From Legionella qingyii (GTDB taxonomy: Bacteria; Pseudomonadota; Gammaproteobacteria; Legionellales; Legionellaceae), in NCBI RefSeq assembly GCF_003184185.1, contig NZ_QHJG01000030.1, positions 1-56,969 on the forward strand: a stretch of 56,969 bases of DNA, read 5' to 3'. How positions within the stretch are numbered: the stretch's first letter is position 1; each line of letters begins with the position of its first letter. A program made the position numbers and the translations under genes. The notes under the pieces were generated by a model. It searched no databases, had not been told where the DNA came from, and worked only from the letters and a program-made list of their open reading frames with translations. This document shows positions 52,819 through 56,969 of the stretch, one piece after another.

Positions 52819-53553
52819 TCAAAAATAATCCAGCCACAATCGTAATAATGCAGTGACCGCTTGTGGTGATTCCATAGGTGCCATGTGGCCAGAGTCCTCA
52901 ATAATCGCTAATTTGGCATTGGGAATTTTGCCTGCCAACTCGGTATGAACGGCCAGAGAAAAATTTTTATCTTGGCGTGCATGAATGACCAAAGTAGGCA
53001 TTGCAAGTGATGCAAGGAACGAGCTACATTCTTCGCGAGCTAACAGGATTTTTTGCTGAGAAAGAAAGGCCTGTTGACCAACACTTAGAAACATGGAAAG
53101 CACTTCCGCCTTAACCCGGTTATCGTACACATAATGATCTGCAAGTGCCGCAGCAACCGTCTGAAAATTTCCCTGCTCAACTTTTTGTATCATTTCTATT
53201 CTTTTTTGATGTTTTTCTTCAGAGTCTTGTTGGGCAGAAGTATTCAATAAGCATAATTTTAAAATGCGCTCCGGAGCCCTCCTGGCAAGTTCCAATGCCA
53301 ACCATCCACCCATCGAATGTCCTGCCAGAAAAAAACTCCCTTCAACATGGTTTAACACCGTTTGGAGCAAATCCTCAGTAGTATTCCCATGAACGAGTGG
53401 AATGGTTTGACAACTCACCAGATCTTGCAAATGATGTGTTTGATAAGCCCATACGCGATGATCCGACAAAACCCCAGGTAAAAAAACCAATCGGCTGTTG
53501 GCGACTGTTGTTGGCTTTTCTTTTGCCGTTTTTATTATTGTTAGCGCATTCAT
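52819..53553 (-). CDS. Alpha/beta hydrolase
   Basis: A 244-residue alpha/beta-hydrolase. The nucleophile elbow is LAGHSMGGWLAL with Ser80. The acid is the Asp in VIHARQDKNFSL and the base the His in EDSGHMAPMESPQAV. It has no signal peptide and a small lid (about 105-160, helical). It resembles esterase or BioH/MenH-like enzymes of unspecified substrate. Confidence 0.87.
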   Translation of the reverse strand: MNALTIIKTAKEKPTTVANSRLVFLPGVLSDHRVWAYQTHHLQDLVSCQTIPLVHGNTTEDLLQTVLNHVEGSFFLAGHSMGGWLALELARRAPERILKLCLLNTSAQQDSEEKHQKRIEMIQKVEQGNFQTVAAALADHYVYDNRVKAEVLSMFLSVGQQAFLSQQKILLAREECSSFLASLAMPTLVIHARQDKNFSLAVHTELAGKIPNAKLAIIEDSGHMAPMESPQAVTALLRLWLDYF

Positions 53554-53863
53554 CCGTTGCAGGTATTTAATTAATGTTTTTTTAGTTTAGGTGATAAGTT
53601 TAAATCCTGTAAACGTGTAATTTTCTATTTTTACTTATTTTAGATAACTAATTGTTAAATAAAGAAAATATATAAATTCAAGTCAATATGACCTTTTAAG
53701 ACTCAAGTGATTTTAAAATAAAATGACCATCTTAAAATGATTCGATTAAATACTTTTTAATAAGAGGTTTTCGCACGAATTGCATCCGTTGGTCCAGCAT
53801 GTGTTTTTTGCCATTTATGCTTATAATATATTATTGGTCAATAAATAATCATGGTGCATTTAT
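53554..53863. other. AT-rich intergenic region with a -10 for the coiled-coil gene
   Basis: 310 very AT-rich bases between divergent genes. A consensus TATAAT at 53822-53827, about 37 bases before the start at 53864, is the only clear element; the -35 region is poor, so an activator may be needed. No RNA gene or small ORF is evident. Confidence 0.4.
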
Positions 53864-54859
53864 ATGGCTCAATCAAACTTAGAAAATACATCTTTGGCTT
53901 CGACAACAAACATTATTGATACAATGATTAAAGACCCTATTGGTGCTTTAAAAATTGCTAAAGAAGTAGTTTTGCAAGCTGTTGATTCTACTGGGGAAGA
54001 TTATGAGGAAATGGCAGAGGAAATTAAAGATATAGTGAAAAATAAAAACTATTTCTCTTCATTAAACGTGGTTAATAATTATACTTATTATTATAATGCA
54101 ATATCTAATTGGCCACCTGAGTGTAGTTTCGAAGAACAGCCAGCAGCGGCAGCGTTTCAATGTGCGTTATTAGATGAACTAGAAACGATATTTATTAGCC
54201 AGCTGAATGAAAATAAAGAGGGAATACTTCAAAAGATTGATTCTCTAGGTGATGAGAGCGCTAAAGAATCTTTTAAGGAATTATACGGTATTATAAATGG
54301 CGATGAGAAGGAATATGATTTTTTTGCAAAAAGAGAAGCTGCAATAAAAATTTCTAAGTTAATAAGCGATGTTGAGCATAATGAGCAAATAATAGTTAAA
54401 TTAATCGAAAAACTTGATGAATATATACAGCAATTAGAACAGTTGGAGGTCCAACTTACTGATGAGTGTGTAAAACAACAAAAAAAACTAATCCCCCAAG
54501 ATAGTAAAGCCTTACAGCTTGGTCTTAAAGCAGCAAATTTAGAATTGGCTATTGATAGCGCAAAGGACCTTAAAACAATCATAGAAAATAAATCATTATC
54601 ACTCGAAAGAAGGGTCGATAAATTTAATGAGTTATTGACAGCTAGTGAAAAAAAATTTAATGAGGCTTCTACAAAAGTAAGCGAGGGTATTTTATGGGAT
54701 ATAGTTGAATTAGTTAAGGAATTAATTTTTCCAACTCCTCAAAAACCTAATAAAGTACAAGAATTTAAAAACTCCATTATGCAAATTAAAAAAACTGATC
54801 TAGATAATCAAGAGCAAGAGCAAGACCCTTCATGTTCGTCTAAATATGGTTCTAGCTAG
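53864..54859 (+). CDS. Coiled-coil protein, candidate effector
   Basis: A 331-residue, strongly helical, acidic protein. Heptad-like charged stretches cover about 100-275 (for example IKISKLISDVEHNEQIIVK). The N-terminal 50 residues are also helical and there is no signal peptide or clear membrane helix. The C-terminus (DNQEQEQDPSCSSKYGSS) is polar and Glu/Gln/Ser-rich. No domain recognised. Codons are very AT-rich compared with the neighbours, suggesting acquisition. Layout is that of many Legionella effectors; this is inference. Confidence 0.6.
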   Translation: MAQSNLENTSLASTTNIIDTMIKDPIGALKIAKEVVLQAVDSTGEDYEEMAEEIKDIVKNKNYFSSLNVVNNYTYYYNAISNWPPECSFEEQPAAAAFQCALLDELETIFISQLNENKEGILQKIDSLGDESAKESFKELYGIINGDEKEYDFFAKREAAIKISKLISDVEHNEQIIVKLIEKLDEYIQQLEQLEVQLTDECVKQQKKLIPQDSKALQLGLKAANLELAIDSAKDLKTIIENKSLSLERRVDKFNELLTASEKKFNEASTKVSEGILWDIVELVKELIFPTPQKPNKVQEFKNSIMQIKKTDLDNQEQEQDPSCSSKYGSS

Positions 54860-55154
54860 CTTTTTTCACTAAGTCTGACGTCAGGCTTAAGGATTATGCG
54901 CGGAATTACAGATACCCTTCTCTAAGACGAAAAACGTTTTGTAAACCACAAAACCAAATCATCATCCAGACAAACCATAGCTCCCGGTGCAACAGTTTGC
55001 TCAGCATAAGTGACTCATTAATTCATTGGTTAACTCTCAAAATCGGAACAAAAAACATATTGGCATTGATCATTCATTACAGATAATATCAATAAAAAAA
55101 GAGAAAAACAGTGGATAAAATTATCCCTTTTTAATCCTAATGAAGGTTGTGTTG

Positions 55155-55916
55155 ATGGCCAATAAATCTCTGGATACTTATTTAAACTTATGCACCCAGG
55201 TCTATGATCTGAGTAAGCCGCATCCGCCACAAGATGCTTGGAATTTCTATTTGAGTTATGCAAATGAGACCGAGGGGGATATTTTAGAGCCCATGTGTGG
55301 TACTGGGCGTTTTCTGCTTCCTATGTTGAGGGAAGGGTTTGCGATTGAAGGATTTGATGCCAGTAAATCGATGCTGGATGCGCTACATGCCAAAGCAAAA
55401 GTACAACAGTTAGAACCCAAGATCTGGCACGGGTATCTTGAAGAACTCTGCCAGGCAAAGCAATATGGATTAATCTTTATTCCGAGCGGTTCATTTGGCT
55501 TAATCATTGATATAGAGGCGATTAAACGGTCATTAAAAGCTATTTATCATCATTTAAAAAATGGGGGTATTTTCGTATTTGAAGCGGAAACCTCATATGC
55601 TGTTCCCAAAGAATTGGGGATTTGGCGTGGCTCGCGTTGGCATCGTGCCGATGGACAAACGATTTTGCTTAGTCAACTGGCCCTGGTTGAGGAGTCCATT
55701 TGTTACTCGATTGGCAAATATGAGTTAATTGAGGCAAATCAACTTATTAGAACTGAAATCGAGGAATATAAGATCCGTCTTTATGATGAGCCCTCTCTTT
55801 TACTCGACTTACTTCATGAAACCGGTTTTAGAGAAATTCGCTTGCTCAAAGCATTTGATAGGTCCGCATCGCCTGACGAACAGGATGAAACAATTCTCTA
55901 TGAATGCAGAAAATGA
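55155..55916 (+). CDS. Class I SAM-dependent methyltransferase
   Basis: A 253-residue methyltransferase. Motif I is ILEPMCGTGRFLLPML, motif II AIEGFDASKSMLDAL, and the post-I region contains LIFIPSGSFGLI and HHLKNGGIFVFEAE. I use ATG 55155 because GAAGG is eight bases upstream; the ATG at 55140 lacks a site. The following kinase gene starts inside its last codons (17-base overlap), so the two are co-translated and may act on the same small molecule. Substrate unknown. Confidence 0.83.
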   Translation: MANKSLDTYLNLCTQVYDLSKPHPPQDAWNFYLSYANETEGDILEPMCGTGRFLLPMLREGFAIEGFDASKSMLDALHAKAKVQQLEPKIWHGYLEELCQAKQYGLIFIPSGSFGLIIDIEAIKRSLKAIYHHLKNGGIFVFEAETSYAVPKELGIWRGSRWHRADGQTILLSQLALVEESICYSIGKYELIEANQLIRTEIEEYKIRLYDEPSLLLDLLHETGFREIRLLKAFDRSASPDEQDETILYECRK

Positions 55917-56871
55917 TTCAGCGCTTCTTTGGGCGCAAAACCATCTGAATCAACAGGGTTATTCCATACAAGGATCGTCTAAATTAATACAAAACACATC
56001 CTGGGCCAAGGTATATCAATTAGCCACAACAAGAGGCTATTTGTATTTAAAACAAATCCCTGAGTCATTTGCCATTGAGCCTAATTTATTATTATACCTG
56101 CGGAGTTTTTTCCCAGCCCTAGTGCCGGAAGTGCTTGCCCATAATCCAAATTTACGCTGTTTTTTGATGAGTGACCGAGGAACACCTCTTAAAAAACAAT
56201 TGGCCATCAATTTTCAGGTTGATTTGGCCAGAGAAGCACTTAAATCCTGTGCGGAAATCCAAATGGGTCTTATAAGCCAAATTGATTCGCTACTAGCACT
56301 TGGAGTCCCTGATTGGCGTTTGCCGAACCTCCCTGAGTTATATTTCAAATTACTGGATGACACCGAGTTTTTGATCCACGATGGTTTCACCTCAAATGAG
56401 CGGCAACACCTCATCTCGCTGCACCCCAGATTTGCGGGGCTTTGTCAGCAGCTTGGCCAATATTCTATTCCAGAAACAATTGAGCATAGTGATTTTCACG
56501 AAAATAACATCCTCTGTCAGGCACAACATCTTACAATTATTGATTGGGGTGAAAGTGTTCTTTCCCACCCTTTTTTTTCGCTAATTTCTTTTTTGGTGAA
56601 CATGATGCGCGCTCATCAAATGAATGATCAAAATAAAACTTATCGTCAATTACGTGATAGCTATTTGGGTTATTGGCACGCTTTTGAATCTCAGGAACGA
56701 TTGTTAAATGCATTTGCTTTGGCAAAACGTTTAAGCCCAATTAAATACTGCTTAAGTTTTTATCGGTTAACTCAATGTCCAGGATGGCAAGCTGGCAAAC
56801 GTCATCAAGGGCGAATAGCACATGTGCTACGCACATTCCTCCAGTCAGAATTAAAAACAGATACAAGTTAA
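55900..56871 (+). CDS. APH/choline-kinase-like phosphotransferase
   Basis: A 323-residue kinase of the aminoglycoside phosphotransferase superfamily. The catalytic loop is IEHSDFHENNILC (H-S-D-F-H-x-N-N) and the metal-binding segment LTIIDWGESVLSHPFFS (IDWG). The N-terminal nucleotide lobe is degenerate (LYLKQIP lysine). The open frame extends 57 codons upstream across the methyltransferase end without protein-like features, so I start at ATG 55900; an alternative ATG lies five codons earlier. Being coupled to a methyltransferase gene suggests joint modification of one metabolite. Confidence 0.8.
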   Translation: MNAENDSALLWAQNHLNQQGYSIQGSSKLIQNTSWAKVYQLATTRGYLYLKQIPESFAIEPNLLLYLRSFFPALVPEVLAHNPNLRCFLMSDRGTPLKKQLAINFQVDLAREALKSCAEIQMGLISQIDSLLALGVPDWRLPNLPELYFKLLDDTEFLIHDGFTSNERQHLISLHPRFAGLCQQLGQYSIPETIEHSDFHENNILCQAQHLTIIDWGESVLSHPFFSLISFLVNMMRAHQMNDQNKTYRQLRDSYLGYWHAFESQERLLNAFALAKRLSPIKYCLSFYRLTQCPGWQAGKRHQGRIAHVLRTFLQSELKTDTS

Positions 56872-56915
56872 TACAATCGACTATTTACTTGGATGCCACG
56901 AACAAGCCCTGAGAG

Positions 56916-56943
56916 ATGGTCACAAAAAGTGACCATTATTTTT
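56916..56943 (+). terminator. Rho-independent terminator of the methyltransferase-kinase pair
   Basis: ATGGTCAC, five-A loop, GTGACCAT (perfect 8-bp stem), then TATTTTTT, about 45 bases after the kinase stop. Confidence 0.85.
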
Positions 56944-56969
56944 AAAAAAAGAATAATTTTTTTTGAAGT

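Noticed and set aside
1..56969. CRISPR array
   Set aside because: No regularly spaced 20-40-base repeats with unique spacers were seen; the only tandem repeat is the three-copy 17-mer at 32225-32275.

Overview
The window reads as chromosome of an intracellular gammaproteobacterium, most likely a Legionella species. The housekeeping gene orders are gammaproteobacterial (ygfB-pepP-ubiH-ubiI divergent from zapA; rnr-rlmB-rpiA; 6S RNA next to uvrB). The HAD-IG 5'-nucleotidase matches the well-known L. pneumophila enzyme family. Between these core genes lie several orphan proteins of the kind Legionella exports into host cells: a tandem SET protein, a caspase-fold protein with coiled coils, a PARG-like macrodomain, and membrane or coiled-coil proteins with acidic tails. 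The genus assignment is an inference from content; no database was searched.

Layout. 0-10.6 kb is mostly core: a threonine-dehydratase-like enzyme, a very small lipoprotein, an APH-family kinase, a 5'-nucleotidase, rpiA-rlmB-rnr, an exported hypothetical protein, yaiI, a periplasmic binding protein and a DUF4254 protein. 10.6-17.7 kb carries a large membrane/coiled-coil protein, the three-gene retropepsin / 7TM-transglutaminase-like / RimK-like ATP-grasp operon, and the tandem-SET protein. 17.9-24.4 kb is the aerobic ubiquinone hydroxylase operon (ubiI, ubiH, pepP, ygfB), zapA and a glutamate-synthase-like flavoprotein. 24.4-30.8 kb has a thioredoxin-like protein, the caspase-fold candidate effector, the 6S RNA gene with an excellent promoter, uvrB and aspC.

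30.9-46.0 kb is an integrated island. It starts at an intact tRNA-Asn(GUU) gene and ends at a degenerate copy of the tRNA 3' half plus flank (88-bp imperfect direct repeat), with a tyrosine integrase next to the right repeat. Its cargo is metabolic. First comes a LOG-family hydrolase. Next is a compact operon of a 62-residue peptide, a tetrapyrrole-methylase-fold methyltransferase and an MFS exporter, which looks like a split borosin (backbone N-methylated RiPP) locus. Last is a second operon of an Fe(II)/2-oxoglutarate oxygenase, a flavin reductase-like protein, an Asp/Glu racemase, an unknown protein, an ATP-grasp ligase and another MFS transporter, which looks like a pathway for a small amino-acid-derived or dipeptide product. 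A frameshifted AbiEi-type regulator and a YhcG-type nuclease lie at the two ends.

46-49.3 kb looks like a second, older accessory segment (methyltransferase, membrane hypothetical protein, exported cupin, VIT1/CCC1-type transporter) that ends at a third, shorter fragment of the same tRNA. 49.3-57 kb carries further candidate effectors (an unknown protein, a PARG-like macrodomain protein, a coiled-coil protein), an AstE/aspartoacylase-like enzyme, an alpha/beta hydrolase, and a methyltransferase-APH kinase pair closed by a clear terminator.

The most interesting item is the island's peptide-methyltransferase-exporter operon (33198-35421), followed by the adjacent oxygenase/racemase/ATP-grasp cluster (37101-43269).
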